Assembly: GCF_034006335.1 (NCBI RefSeq)
Contig: NZ_JAWDIQ010000001.1
DNA length: 64,000 nt
From: Paracerasibacillus soli
GTDB lineage: Bacteria > Bacillota > Bacilli > Bacillales > Amphibacillaceae
Direction: 5' to 3' (one strand)
The notes below the pieces were generated by a model, which saw only the letters and a program-made list of their open reading frames with translations, searched no databases and was not told where the DNA came from. Below are positions 17,374-26,307 of this stretch, in pieces (position 1 is the stretch's first letter; every line of letters begins with the position of its first letter). The position numbers and the translations under genes are program-made.

Positions 17374-18030
17374 CTACTGATTCATTTTAGGTACTTTATT
17401 TCTCCTAAATCTTCTCACATTCATCCCTACGCCAATGACAATCGCGCAGAAGCCAATCAAGATAAACTGTCCAAAATTTTTTGCGGTATGAGGAACTGGT
17501 TTTCCGCTTTGTTGTGAATGGTTACCACTATCAATTATCCCATTAACTTCTTTTTGATCCTTGCTATAAGTTCCTCTTGCTTCATAAAGGAAGGCGAACT
17601 TCGCTTCTTGCCCCTGGAAATCATTACCCAAATGTTCTGGAAACCGTATTGTTACAGACATACTTTCGCTTGTGGATCTAGTTAGTGCCCTTTCTGAAAG
17701 TTGTTTAAAATCTTTTAGTTTTCCTTTATATAGTAATTGGCTTTCTACCAGCACTTCTAAAAGCAATTCATTAAATAACTTTTCAGCTCCATCATTTCGA
17801 ACCGACATGTTATACGAAAAGTCTTCTGATCCTATGTTTTGAACTTCAATTGTTCTCGGAGCCCAATCACCAGGCTTCATATTATCAATTGCAAATACAT
17901 CATGTGGTGTAACTTGTATTTGTACATTTTTCTGATCTATGCCCTCGCCTTTTGCATAAATGTGTGATGCCTGAGTTAACGAAATATATAAGATAAGCAA
18001 CAATAGGATGAATCGACGAACATCTCTCAA
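17374..18030 (-). CDS. TasA/CalY-like surface protein with C-terminal sortase signal
   Basis: 218 residues, starting at TTG 18030 with AAGGGAGAG seven bases upstream. A signal peptide (FILLLLILYISLTQASHIYA) leads into a TasA-like domain with IDNMKPGDWAPRTIEVQN, the same N-x-KPGDW-x-PR motif as TasA in this locus. The C-terminus is a cell-wall sorting signal: PVPHTA, then about 20 hydrophobic residues, then RRFRRNK. The VPHTA motif resembles the LPNTA signal used by the class D sortase of B. anthracis, and a class D sortase gene lies at 20633. It probably anchors TasA fibres to the wall (inference). Last gene of the tasA-tapA-sipW run. Confidence 0.75.
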   Translation of the reverse strand: MRDVRRFILLLLILYISLTQASHIYAKGEGIDQKNVQIQVTPHDVFAIDNMKPGDWAPRTIEVQNIGSEDFSYNMSVRNDGAEKLFNELLLEVLVESQLLYKGKLKDFKQLSERALTRSTSESMSVTIRFPEHLGNDFQGQEAKFAFLYEARGTYSKDQKEVNGIIDSGNHSQQSGKPVPHTAKNFGQFILIGFCAIVIGVGMNVRRFRRNKVPKMNQ

Positions 18031-18053
18031 TATGTAGCTCTCCCTTTAAATAA

Positions 18054-18632
18054 TTAAGCAGATTGTGTGTGTTCCTCTTTGTTATTTTTTTCGGACATAT
18101 CAATTTCCCTTAATGCTTGCCATATTGTAAATATTGAATAGCATAGCAAAATGATTCCTGGTATTAGCAGTAAGAATGCACCATTTTGTGATTGTGCCAT
18201 ATCAACGATGTAGCCGATGTAAGGTATTGTAAATCCATTATATTTCGCCAAAACATTTTCAGCCAAAACAGGCCGCGTGTCAGGAGCATTGTTATTATCA
18301 CCTTGGGTCTGATACATGACGTTTTTTCCACTTTTGTTCACTTCAATAATACGGTGTGTCACAGTTTTACCGTCTTCTTCAATATAAGTGATAATATCAT
18401 TTGCCTTTAAGTTATTTTTGTCCGTTACTGGTTTGACTGCTATAATCGAACCTGTTTTAAATGTAGGTTCCATTGACCCCGACAAGACAGTTTTTAGTTG
18501 ATAGCCGAGCACTTCGGGTTCCCCACCAGAAGCTTTCGATGCAACTACTACAAGAATAGTAAAACTCAACGCAACAACTAATAAAATTGTAATAAGGGAA
18601 CTCATCCATTTTTTTATTGTATCTAACTTCAA
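18054..18632 (-). CDS. sipW: ER-type signal peptidase I, SipW
   Basis: 192 residues. It processes TasA and TapA signal peptides at the membrane. Catalytic Ser is in LSGSMEPTF and the ER-type His replaces Lys in TVTHRIIEV; the box GDNNNAPD is also present. There is an N-terminal membrane anchor and a second hydrophobic span near the C-terminus. Translation starts at TTG 18632, which overlaps the tapA stop (TTGA), with GTGAGGA upstream, so tapA and sipW are coupled. The position between tapA and a TasA-like gene fits its role. Confidence 0.94.
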   Translation of the reverse strand: MKLDTIKKWMSSLITILLVVALSFTILVVVASKASGGEPEVLGYQLKTVLSGSMEPTFKTGSIIAVKPVTDKNNLKANDIITYIEEDGKTVTHRIIEVNKSGKNVMYQTQGDNNNAPDTRPVLAENVLAKYNGFTIPYIGYIVDMAQSQNGAFLLLIPGIILLCYSIFTIWQALREIDMSEKNNKEEHTQSA

Positions 18633-19434
18633 TTATCCTCACCATCCATTTCAGTTTCAGCTACTTCAGAATTATCATGTTCAGCACGATTATGCTCCTC
18701 TTGTTTATGCTTTTTTCCATCAACGTGCGTTTCTTCCTTTTCTAGCTCCTCTTCTGTTTCCACTTCATCATCTCTCTTAGCATCATGATTTGGTTCAGTC
18801 GTTTTAGTAGATAATTCCTCGTTCGAATCCTTATCAGATTCTTTATCCTCTGTCTCCTCCTTTTGCTTTACACTTTCTGTAGCTATTTCATCTTCAGTTG
18901 ACTTTTCTTCTTCACAATGAACGCTAATCCGTTTACTCCAGATTATTTCCCTTTCCTCATAATTATCTTGGTAACCTTCCCGCTGATATGCTTTGAATAT
19001 GTACCATCCCTCTTGTTCTGCCTGAAAGGTTAGTATTGTAGACTCATCTTGGTTAAGTAAAGGAACCGAACCTGTCGTAATTTCTTTTCCACTTTTATCT
19101 GGCGCTTCGTGTTGACAGAATATAGCACTTCATAAGTTGTTTCTTTCGTCATGGATTGTCCTGTATTTTTTATTTCTACAGCAATTTCCGTTGGTGGGCA
19201 TATATGAATCACTTCTGAATCCTTCCCAATAAACATAAGATTACTCTGATCCCACCAATCTTCCGCAGTGGAAATTGTCGCATCCACGCTATTATTCTGA
19301 CTAAAGTAAGCCTCTGTATCTGATGTTAGTAAAGAAACTGAAAAGATGAGTGCATAACAGATGGTAAAAACTTTTGATAATATCATAAGCTTTTGATTCC
19401 TTTTACGATATCTTGCTAATCGTGTGCTTCTCAT
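18629..19434 (-). CDS. tapA: TapA, amyloid fibre anchoring/assembly protein, one frameshift
   Basis: The accessory protein for TasA fibres. The first frame (19434-19030) has a signal peptide and WDQSNLMFIGKDSEVIHICPPTEIAVEIKNTGQSM, matching B. subtilis TapA (WDQSDLHI, CSPFALFAVLENTG). After a break near 19105 the other frame continues with TTGSVPLLNQDEST, EGWYIFKAY, WSKRISVHCEEEKS and then about 90 very acidic, repetitive residues to the stop at 18629. The acidic tail is also typical of TapA. Ribosome site GGAGG precedes ATG 19434. The break is probably a sequencing indel. Confidence 0.85.
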
Positions 19435-19435
19435 C

Positions 19436-19452
19436 GTTCTTTCCTCCTGAAC
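19436..19452. promoter_or_regulatory. Candidate SinR site overlapping the tapA ribosome-binding region
   Basis: GTTCTTTCCTCCTGAAC carries GTTC and GAAC arms and the SinR box GTTCTTT, and resembles the first half of the tasA operator at 20339. It also contains the tapA ribosome site on the other strand, so the similarity may partly be chance. Confidence 0.35.
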
Positions 19453-19532
19453 ATAGCCTTTTATTTTTTATCACCAATATATAAATATATGTTCCTTCAT
19501 ACTTATATACTTGAAACAAAAAACAAAATGGC

Positions 19533-19557
19533 GGAAAGGTGAATAAATCACCTTTCC
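19533..19557 (-). terminator. Partial terminator between tasA and tapA
   Basis: GGAAAGGTGA pairs with TCACCTTTCC over 10 bp. On the minus strand it is followed by GCCATTTTGTTTTTT. It could let tasA be made in excess over tapA and sipW. Confidence 0.6.
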
Positions 19558-19577
19558 TTGTCATTAACTACACGGTC

Positions 19578-20237
19578 TTATCTTCTTTCACCATCTTCTT
19601 GGAATCCTTCAAATGTCCAAGTAAGATCTAGCTTCAAGTCTTGCAAATCATTTTGGTTTTTACCTGTTTCTTCGAATACAAACTTTACATCAAAATCTGC
19701 TGTTTTTCCTGCACTTATTCCTTGATAATTGTTATACTCCCAACCAACTGGAATTTTCCCTATAATCGGTAATACAATATACTTTATATCTTTATTAATC
19801 TTAGTTGCTAAATCTTCCGGAGTTATATCCCTTAACTCAAGTAGAGAAAGTTCCGCAAAAACTTCGTAGTCCTTATCTCCAGTCGTATTTTTCAGGAATT
19901 GCACTACAATAGAGTCCGCATACTTATTTGCTAGTGCATTACTTACAGGTTCACCATTATTTTTAGTGACACTATACTCTGTTTTTAGTGACACATACTT
20001 CATATCTAGAGAACCATCGTTTTTCAATTTAAAACTTCTCGGCATCCAATCGCCTGGTTTTAAATTATTCACATCAACCGAAACCTCTGGATTTACAGAT
20101 AAATCAATTGTGCCTGAAGCAAAGTGGTTTGTTTGTACTGCCGTATCACTAAAATAAGCAAATGTTCCTCCACCGATTAATCCTACAGATAAAACAGCTG
20201 TTGCAATACCCATTCCTAATTTTTTCTTCATTGACAT
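19578..20237 (-). CDS. tasA: TasA, biofilm matrix amyloid fibre protein
   Basis: 219 residues, the major matrix fibre subunit. A SipW-type signal peptide (KKLGMGIATAVLSVGLIGGGTFAYFSDTAVQTN) is followed by FASGTIDLSVNPEVSVDVNNLKPGDWMPRSFKLKNDGSLDM, the TasA/camelysin core. The length is a little below B. subtilis TasA (261). Here tasA is first in the run, ahead of tapA and sipW, the reverse of the B. subtilis order tapA-sipW-tasA. It has GGGAGG upstream and two phased SinR-like operators at 20339-20375. The frame is intact. Confidence 0.92.
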   Translation of the reverse strand: MSMKKKLGMGIATAVLSVGLIGGGTFAYFSDTAVQTNHFASGTIDLSVNPEVSVDVNNLKPGDWMPRSFKLKNDGSLDMKYVSLKTEYSVTKNNGEPVSNALANKYADSIVVQFLKNTTGDKDYEVFAELSLLELRDITPEDLATKINKDIKYIVLPIIGKIPVGWEYNNYQGISAGKTADFDVKFVFEETGKNQNDLQDLKLDLTWTFEGFQEDGERR

Positions 20238-20338
20238 TTTACTGTTTCCTCCCTTTTTAAATTAAATCGTTTTCAGTTTCATCATTTATGTACAAGCATG
20301 ATGATTCCCCTTTTGGTTAGCCTCCTTTCCATACAGGG

Positions 20339-20375
20339 GTTCTTTCCTAGGAACAATTTGTTCATTATTAAGAAC
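20339..20375. promoter_or_regulatory. Tandem SinR-type operator upstream of tasA
   Basis: Two copies of GTTC-N8-GAAC start at 20339 and 20360, exactly 21 bp (two helical turns) apart. The first reads GTTCTTT, the published B. subtilis SinR consensus GTTCTYT. It lies about 100 bases before the tasA start and about 260 before the divergent sortase gene. Confidence 0.6.
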
Positions 20376-20632
20376 ATCTTAATTTGATTATAGGCTATAA
20401 ATCCTATCTTGCAAACCTCCAAATACTCTCATTTATGCGATATTAAGAACGTTTATCTCTTTATATCTCAATATAACGGCGCTTTTCTCTATTTTAAATA
20501 TAATGTTTATCCTTTGTACTCAATAGTGAACAATGTGATTCTTTTGACTCATATACATTTACATCCCTTTTCATTTTCAAAATTTTCTATTATACTATAA
20601 ACAACATATACGACAAGGAGCATGGTACTAAA

Positions 20633-21223
20633 ATGAAAAAATTATCGTATCTTTTCGTCTTAGCAGGTCTCATCTTCTTAGGTTTTGGTGGCTATCAACT
20701 TGTGATGACTAAAATAAATGAAAAGGCTAGTTTAACGGAAGCAAAAGAAATCATCAGTAATCAGCCATCCAAAAATCTCGATCAGAAGGAATTAAGTTTT
20801 CCAAATAAGTTTAATCCAGAAACTGGAGAAACAGTTGGTATTTTACATATCCCAAAGTTGGAGTCAGATTTGCCCATTGTTGAGGGTACAGATGAAGACG
20901 AATTAGATCACGGTGTAGGACATTATCGCGGAACGGCTTATCCCTTACAAAATGATCAAATTGTACTTTCAGGTCATCGTGATACAGTGTTCAGACGCAT
21001 GGGAGAATTAGAGTTAGGTGATATACTAACAGTCCAGTTAGCATATGGGGACTTTTCTTATGAAATAGTTGACACAAAAGTTGTTAGTGCTGATGACCGA
21101 ACAGTAATTGTACCAACGGCTCCAGATGAAGTTTTAACGGTTACAACATGTTATCCTTTTTCCTACATTGGAAGCGCACCAGACCGCTACATCATTACCG
21201 CCCTGCCAGTTGAAAAAAAATAA
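20633..21223 (+). CDS. Class D sortase
   Basis: 196 residues. A membrane-anchored cysteine transpeptidase that joins proteins with an LPxTA/LPxTG-like signal to the cell wall. An N-terminal membrane helix (LFVLAGLIFLGFGGYQLV) precedes the sortase barrel with catalytic His in LSGHRDTVF, catalytic Cys in VTTCYPF and Arg in DRYII. The GILHIPKLESDLPIVEG opening is typical of class D. It is divergent from tasA and very likely acts on the TasA-like protein ending VPHTA at 17374 (inference). Ribosome site AAGGAG at good spacing. Confidence 0.9.
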   Translation: MKKLSYLFVLAGLIFLGFGGYQLVMTKINEKASLTEAKEIISNQPSKNLDQKELSFPNKFNPETGETVGILHIPKLESDLPIVEGTDEDELDHGVGHYRGTAYPLQNDQIVLSGHRDTVFRRMGELELGDILTVQLAYGDFSYEIVDTKVVSADDRTVIVPTAPDEVLTVTTCYPFSYIGSAPDRYIITALPVEKK

Positions 21224-21354
21224 TGAGTAGGGTTGTAAAAATATCATAGACTAAAGTAATGAAATCCAGTATAATTATTCCGTTATTTTAACTATGATAT
21301 AAAATATTCCATTTCTATTCTATCGGGAATATTTTCAACAGAGGAGCATACATC

Positions 21355-22294
21355 GTGCAGACAAGAAAAGAACTAAAGAAACGCAAAAAACGTAGTTGGC
21401 TAAAATGGGTTGGTATCACATTGCTCGCATTATTTCTCATTGGCGGTGGCGTCGTTTACTATATGTGGGATAAAATTAACGATACGTTAGAAACAATGCA
21501 TAATCCATTAGCCCGGGATGAAGATCATAAACGCCAAAGAGAATTAGAAGCAATTTTCCGTGACAATAAATCTGTTAATATTCTTTTACTTGGTGTTGAC
21601 CAGCGAAAAGGAGATAAAGGCCGTTCAGATACGATCTTGCTACTTTCTCTCAATCCTAGTGCAAATTCTATGGTCATGTTAAGTATCCCTCGTGATACGT
21701 ATGTCAACATTCCAGGTCGCGGTATGGACAAGATTAACCATGCATTTGCATTTGGCGGAACCGAATTATCAGTAAAAACGGTTGAAGAAGCATTCAATCT
21801 TCCTGTTCATTTTTATGCAGAAATTAACATGGAAGGATTCCAGCAAGGAATTGACGCAATTGGAGGCGTGGATGTTAAAAATGATCAAGATTTCTCACAA
21901 GGTGGTAAACATTTTGCTGTAGGAAATATTCATTTAAATGGGAAAGACGCATTAAAATATATTCGCATGCGTAAACAAGACCCACGGGGTGACATGGAAG
22001 AAATGAACGTCAACGTAACGTTATTGTTGCTGCAATGAATAAAGGTGCAAACTTTACAAATATCACGAAGTTCGGTGAAATTTTAAATATTGTAGGTGGT
22101 AATGTAGAAACCGATTTAAATAAAGATCGTATTCAAGCTTTATTTTCCGGATATCGCAATACACGTAACAATATTAAAACACTTGAAATAAAAGGTAGTG
22201 GTCAAATTATTAATCGGATTTGGTATTATATTGTACCAACACTGAATTTAATCGCGTCACAACTGAAATTACAAATCATATGAATGCGAAATAA
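21355..22294 (+). CDS. LytR-CpsA-Psr family cell-wall ligase, two frameshifts
   Basis: LCP enzymes attach teichoic acid or polysaccharide from lipid carriers to peptidoglycan. The start is GTG 21355 with GAGGAG. A cytoplasmic basic segment and one membrane helix precede the LCP domain with NILLLGVDQRKGDKGRSDTILLL, SIPRDTYV, DKINHAFAFGG and the ALKYIRMRKQDPRGD motif. One base is missing near 22003 (ATGGAAGAAATGAACG should give MGRNERQRNV). A second break near 22235 separates the C-terminus, which restored ends TEITNHMNAK at 22294. About 313 residues, as usual. Confidence 0.88.
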
Positions 22295-22316
22295 AGATAT
22301 CCGTGAAATCCATATG

Positions 22317-22355
22317 GTCACCTGTATACATTTATATACAGTGTGACTTTTTTTT
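22317..22355 (+). terminator. Terminator after the LCP gene
   Basis: GTCACCTGTATA pairs with TATACAGTGTGAC around a short loop, followed by eight T. Confidence 0.9.
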
Positions 22356-22425
22356 ATTACGTTGTGATTCCGTGCTATAATAAATGAAGAAATGAAACAT
22401 CTGGATGTTTGGGGGAACCATTATA

Positions 22426-24462
22426 ATGAAACGTTTATCGATTTTTGTACTAATGTTGTTACTACTTTTTATTTCTGCCTGTTCTTCTGAAGACAAAGAA
22501 ACATTAAACGATCGCTTTCAAAGTTATACGAAATTATGGGAAAATCAAAAGTTTGATGATATGTATCAAATGCTTACTTCCGATGCAAAAAAGAAATATC
22601 CTACAGAGGAGTATATCGATCGTTATAAAAAGATATATCATGATTTAAATATCTCTAATCTAAAAATTTCCTTTCAGAAATTAGACGATGATGAATTAAA
22701 ATCTATACGTAATGAAGGGGAAGCAACAATACCATTTACAGTTAAAATGGATAGTATTGCGGGCCCTATCTCTTTTTCATATAAAGCAACTTTTATCGAG
22801 CAAGGTGATGATGATGAAAAAGAATGGTCGCTACAATGGGATCCTGGATTTATCTTCCCGGATTTAAAAGATGGCGGACAAATAGGACTAGATACGATTG
22901 AGCCAACTCGTGGTGAAATATTAGATCGCAATCGAATGCCACTCGCACTAAATGATGATGTATGGGAAATTGGAATTGTACCTGAAAAGCTTGGTGACAA
23001 CGCGACAAACAACAAAAAGAAAATCGCTTCGCTGTTAAATATATCTGTGGAATCGATTGATAAAAAACTTAATGCTAGTTGGGTCGAGCCTGACCATTTT
23101 ATACCTCTAAAAATAGTACCAAAAACAGATGATAGCCTATTAAATCAATTATGGTCTATTCCAGGTGTGCTTGGAAATGGAGTAAAGGGCAGAGTATACC
23201 CTTCAGGTAAGGCTGCAGCACATCTTGTTGGATATGTTGGAAATGTCACTTCAGAAGACTTAGAAAAGTCCAAAGGGTATAAAGAAAATGATGTGATTGG
23301 TAAGAGCGGGATTGAAAAGCTTTATGAAAAACAATTAAAAGGTGAACCCGGCGCGAAGATTTATATAAAAAAGGAAAATCAAGATGAAAATGATGAAGAC
23401 GATGAAATAGTACTCGCTGATAAGCCTGTTAAAAATGGAGAAACCATCCAACTGACAATTGATATTAATATCCAGGAGAAAGCCTTCAATCAATATGATG
23501 GAGATGCCGGTACTGCTGCAGTCATGGACCCAAAAACAGGAGAAACACTAGCACTAGTTAGTAGTCCATCTTTTGATCCGAATGAAATGGTTTATGGTAT
23601 TACCCAATCTAAATGGGATGAATTACAAAATGATCCGAATAAACCAATGGTCAATCGCTTTGCAGCAACATATGCTCCAGGATCAAGTCTTAAACCAATT
23701 ACAAGTGCTATTGGTTTGAAAAACGGCTCGATTAAACCAAATGAAGGAATAGAAATTAATGGTTTAACATGGAGTAATGGAAAAGGATGGGGTGATTATA
23801 AAGTACGCCGTGTTTCCAGCTCTTCAAAACCAGTTGACCTTACTGATGCACTCGTTCGATCCGATAATATTTACTTTGCAATGCAAGCAGTTAAAATGGG
23901 AAGCAAGGCATATACTTCTGGACTAAAGGATTTTGGAATTGGGGAAGATTTCAATTATACGTACCCAATTAAAGCCTCTTCTATTTCGTCAACAGGATCC
24001 ATTGATAATGAAGTACTCTTAGCGAACACAAGTTACGGGCAAGGAGAGATTGAATTAAGTTCATTACATTTAGCGAGTGCTTATACAATCTTTTTAAATA
24101 AAGGAAATATGATAAAGCCAACGTTGCTACTCTCAGAAGAAAAAAGTCAAATTTGGAAGAAGGACTTATTATCATCTGATGATATATCACTTATGCAACA
24201 GGCATTACGTAAAGTCGTAACAAATGGTTCGGCGAAAAAGGCACAAAATGCTCCATTTGAAATTTCCGGTAAGACAGGAACGGCAGAATTAAAATTGTCA
24301 GCAGGTGAAAGTGGCGCAGAAAATGGTTGGTTTGTTGCTTATCCAACAAAAGATCAAGATTTATTAATAGCAATGATGGTCGAACATACAGAAGACCGCG
24401 GTGGTAGTTCTTATACCGTCGAAAAGGTAACAAACTTAATGAAGAGTATCAAAAAGAAATAG
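22426..24462 (+). CDS. pbpC: Class B penicillin-binding protein, PBP3/PbpC type
   Basis: About 678 residues. A peptidoglycan transpeptidase, anchored as a lipoprotein (lipobox LFISAC, Cys near residue 19). An NTF2-like MecA-N domain (SYTKLWENQKFDDMYQML) is followed by a dimerisation domain (GEILDRNRMPLA) and a transpeptidase domain with Ser in APGSSLKPI, SDN in VRSDNIYF and KTG in SGKTGTAEL. The order is that of B. subtilis PbpC and staphylococcal PBP2a-type proteins; low beta-lactam affinity is possible but not shown. The start is taken at ATG 22426 with GGGGGAA upstream. Frame intact. Confidence 0.9.
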   Translation: MKRLSIFVLMLLLLFISACSSEDKETLNDRFQSYTKLWENQKFDDMYQMLTSDAKKKYPTEEYIDRYKKIYHDLNISNLKISFQKLDDDELKSIRNEGEATIPFTVKMDSIAGPISFSYKATFIEQGDDDEKEWSLQWDPGFIFPDLKDGGQIGLDTIEPTRGEILDRNRMPLALNDDVWEIGIVPEKLGDNATNNKKKIASLLNISVESIDKKLNASWVEPDHFIPLKIVPKTDDSLLNQLWSIPGVLGNGVKGRVYPSGKAAAHLVGYVGNVTSEDLEKSKGYKENDVIGKSGIEKLYEKQLKGEPGAKIYIKKENQDENDEDDEIVLADKPVKNGETIQLTIDINIQEKAFNQYDGDAGTAAVMDPKTGETLALVSSPSFDPNEMVYGITQSKWDELQNDPNKPMVNRFAATYAPGSSLKPITSAIGLKNGSIKPNEGIEINGLTWSNGKGWGDYKVRRVSSSSKPVDLTDALVRSDNIYFAMQAVKMGSKAYTSGLKDFGIGEDFNYTYPIKASSISSTGSIDNEVLLANTSYGQGEIELSSLHLASAYTIFLNKGNMIKPTLLLSEEKSQIWKKDLLSSDDISLMQQALRKVVTNGSAKKAQNAPFEISGKTGTAELKLSAGESGAENGWFVAYPTKDQDLLIAMMVEHTEDRGGSSYTVEKVTNLMKSIKKK

Positions 24463-24475
24463 TAAATACTAAGAG

Positions 24476-24514
24476 AAGCGAAGCATATCGGATGATATTT
24501 GCTTCGCTTTTTTA
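24476..24514. terminator. Terminator between pbpC and the IDEAL gene
   Basis: AAGCGAAGCA pairs with TGCTTCGCTT, followed by T6 on the plus strand. It probably serves both convergent genes. Confidence 0.85.
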
Positions 24515-24952
24515 AAGTAACTTCACTAATTGATCAAATAACACTTTATTTCGCTCGTCTAACGCTTGATCAATCATTCGCTTTAAATTTCTTTCTTCCA
24601 AAACTTTTATTATTTGTTCCGTTTCTTCTTTTAAAGTAACGCTTTTTGTTTCCTCTGATTGAATATATGGTTGCGCAATAGAATGTAGATGGTTAAGAAA
24701 GTTTGGGGCGGATATTAATTCTACCAAAGACATATAAATGACTGTTTTCCCATTTTGAAAAGCAAATCGGTCATGGATGTTTTCTATTTTTCCATTTTCC
24801 CGACTTACCCGAATTTCCTTTTCTTCAATAGGGATGAACTGAAAAACTCGCTGATTAATTAGTAATGTAAAATATTGATAAGCTAATACGACCCTTACTG
24901 TTTGTTCATCAGTTTTAATATAATATGGTTTTAATAATTTAACCGTTACCAT
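24512..24952 (-). CDS. IDEAL-domain protein of unknown function
   Basis: 146 residues. The C-terminal 25 residues (KRMIDQALDERNKVLFDQLVKLL) match the short IDEAL domain found at the ends of several Bacillus proteins such as YpiB. The N-terminal region (KPYYIKTDEQTVRVVLAYQYFTLLINQRVFQFIPIEEKEI) looks like a beta-rich domain and was not recognised. No signal peptide. It is convergent with pbpC and probably monocistronic. A regulatory or adaptor role is possible, without direct evidence. Confidence 0.75.
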   Translation of the reverse strand: MVTVKLLKPYYIKTDEQTVRVVLAYQYFTLLINQRVFQFIPIEEKEIRVSRENGKIENIHDRFAFQNGKTVIYMSLVELISAPNFLNHLHSIAQPYIQSEETKSVTLKEETEQIIKVLEERNLKRMIDQALDERNKVLFDQLVKLL

Positions 24953-25123
24953 TTATCCACCTCCTATAATGTAAATTTTCAGTTAATTAATTTTACAACA
25001 AATACTCAGAAATTACAAGAACATTTTTTAGACATTTATTTTAATGAACAGAGCAAAACAATCATGGAAACGTAAATTCATCCTATATTTGGGATTTTTC
25101 GACCAAATGAAAGATGTGAACAT

Positions 25124-25148
25124 AAAAAAATCGCCAATTTATGGCGAT
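25124..25148 (-). terminator. Terminator after the PRK06851-like ATPase gene
   Basis: On the minus strand ATCGCC pairs with GGCGAT around seven bases and is followed by seven T, a few bases beyond the stop codon. Confidence 0.85.
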
Positions 25149-25151
25149 AAT

Positions 25152-26201
25152 TTATTTATTTATTTTTTGTAAGACGCTTTCACTGAGCTGATTCATCTCA
25201 TTTTCAGATAGCGTAAACTTTTCATTTATTTGCTGTACATAAATATCAGCTTCTTTTATCTTTGCAATGCCTTGTTTCATATGGGATTTATATTCTTTCG
25301 TAACAGCAGCTATTTCTTCCGCATATTTTTCATCTGTCCCATCTTTAACCGTTTCTTTATACATATCAATCGTTTCCTCCCCTTTACGTGAGGGGAAAAA
25401 TTCATGTGGATCAGTACTATCAAAAATACAAAATCCAAGTTCCCTTACTAAGACCATATCAATACTATTTGGATCAAAACTACAATGGTATAATTCGAGA
25501 TCAAATCCGTAATCCTCACATGCTGCTAATACTTTTTTCATAAAAGTAGACTTACCCGTTCCCGCTCTTCCTTTTATAAAATAACTTTTCTTTAAATCTT
25601 TTAATAGGGTAGGGACAATATTTACTGCACCTTCTTTTGTATTTGTGCCGAAAAGCCGATGATACTGTTGTGATTGTTTTTCTTTCTTTTCTTCATCTTT
25701 TAATAAATCATGTATAAACTGCTCTGCTATTTCGTCTGCCTTCGCAAAATCCATTTCCCCAATAAAAATACCTTCTAATTTATCATGTATCTTTAGTCCT
25801 GTAGCAAACTGTTCATAAGCCTCTTGCATCCTTTTATTAAATTGATACTGTAGTGATTGAAGATCATGTTTCCCCTCTTCACTCGTAGGTATATCGTCTT
25901 CAAGATTGATTAACGTTGCCTGGGATAAGATTGGTCCTGATATTTCCGCTATGATGACAGCTACAGACTTTTTACGGTTAATAACCCCATCTAAATATTC
26001 CTCGCCCAAAGGACTTAATAAAACCTCTACATCATCTTCAGCTTGTGTTTGTAAAAAACTTTGCAGTAGTTCCGTTTTAATATAACTAGAAGGATGGTGT
26101 AACACATAAATCTGTGCAATTCCCTTTAAATTTGATTCAATAAAATTCACATAACCATCCGCAGTATTGCCACTCACATAATAAGAAAATTGCCTTTTCA
26201 A
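25152..26201 (-). CDS. PRK06851-family P-loop ATPase with degenerate first site
   Basis: About 349 residues. The family has two P-loop halves. The C-terminal half has an intact Walker A (KGRAGTGKSTFMKKV) and the family motif YHCSFDPNSIDMV. The N-terminal half keeps YVSGNTADGYVNFIESNLKGIAQIYVL, but where the first P-loop is expected reads HHPSSYIKTELL, without the GxxGxGKS pattern. The start is taken at TTG 26201, which has AAAGGAAG seven bases upstream; the ATG at 26243 has no ribosome site. The function of the family is unknown. It is flanked by its own terminator. Confidence 0.78.
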   Translation of the reverse strand: MKRQFSYYVSGNTADGYVNFIESNLKGIAQIYVLHHPSSYIKTELLQSFLQTQAEDDVEVLLSPLGEEYLDGVINRKKSVAVIIAEISGPILSQATLINLEDDIPTSEEGKHDLQSLQYQFNKRMQEAYEQFATGLKIHDKLEGIFIGEMDFAKADEIAEQFIHDLLKDEEKKEKQSQQYHRLFGTNTKEGAVNIVPTLLKDLKKSYFIKGRAGTGKSTFMKKVLAACEDYGFDLELYHCSFDPNSIDMVLVRELGFCIFDSTDPHEFFPSRKGEETIDMYKETVKDGTDEKYAEEIAAVTKEYKSHMKQGIAKIKEADIYVQQINEKFTLSENEMNQLSESVLQKINK

Positions 26202-26307
26202 AAAAACACTTCCTTTTTCAAAATACGTATGGTGTTTATTCATTAGTTTATGTATACGTTTCGTTTTGGTGCATTTGTCTCTTATGACATTTTTTCCATA
26301 AAATAAA

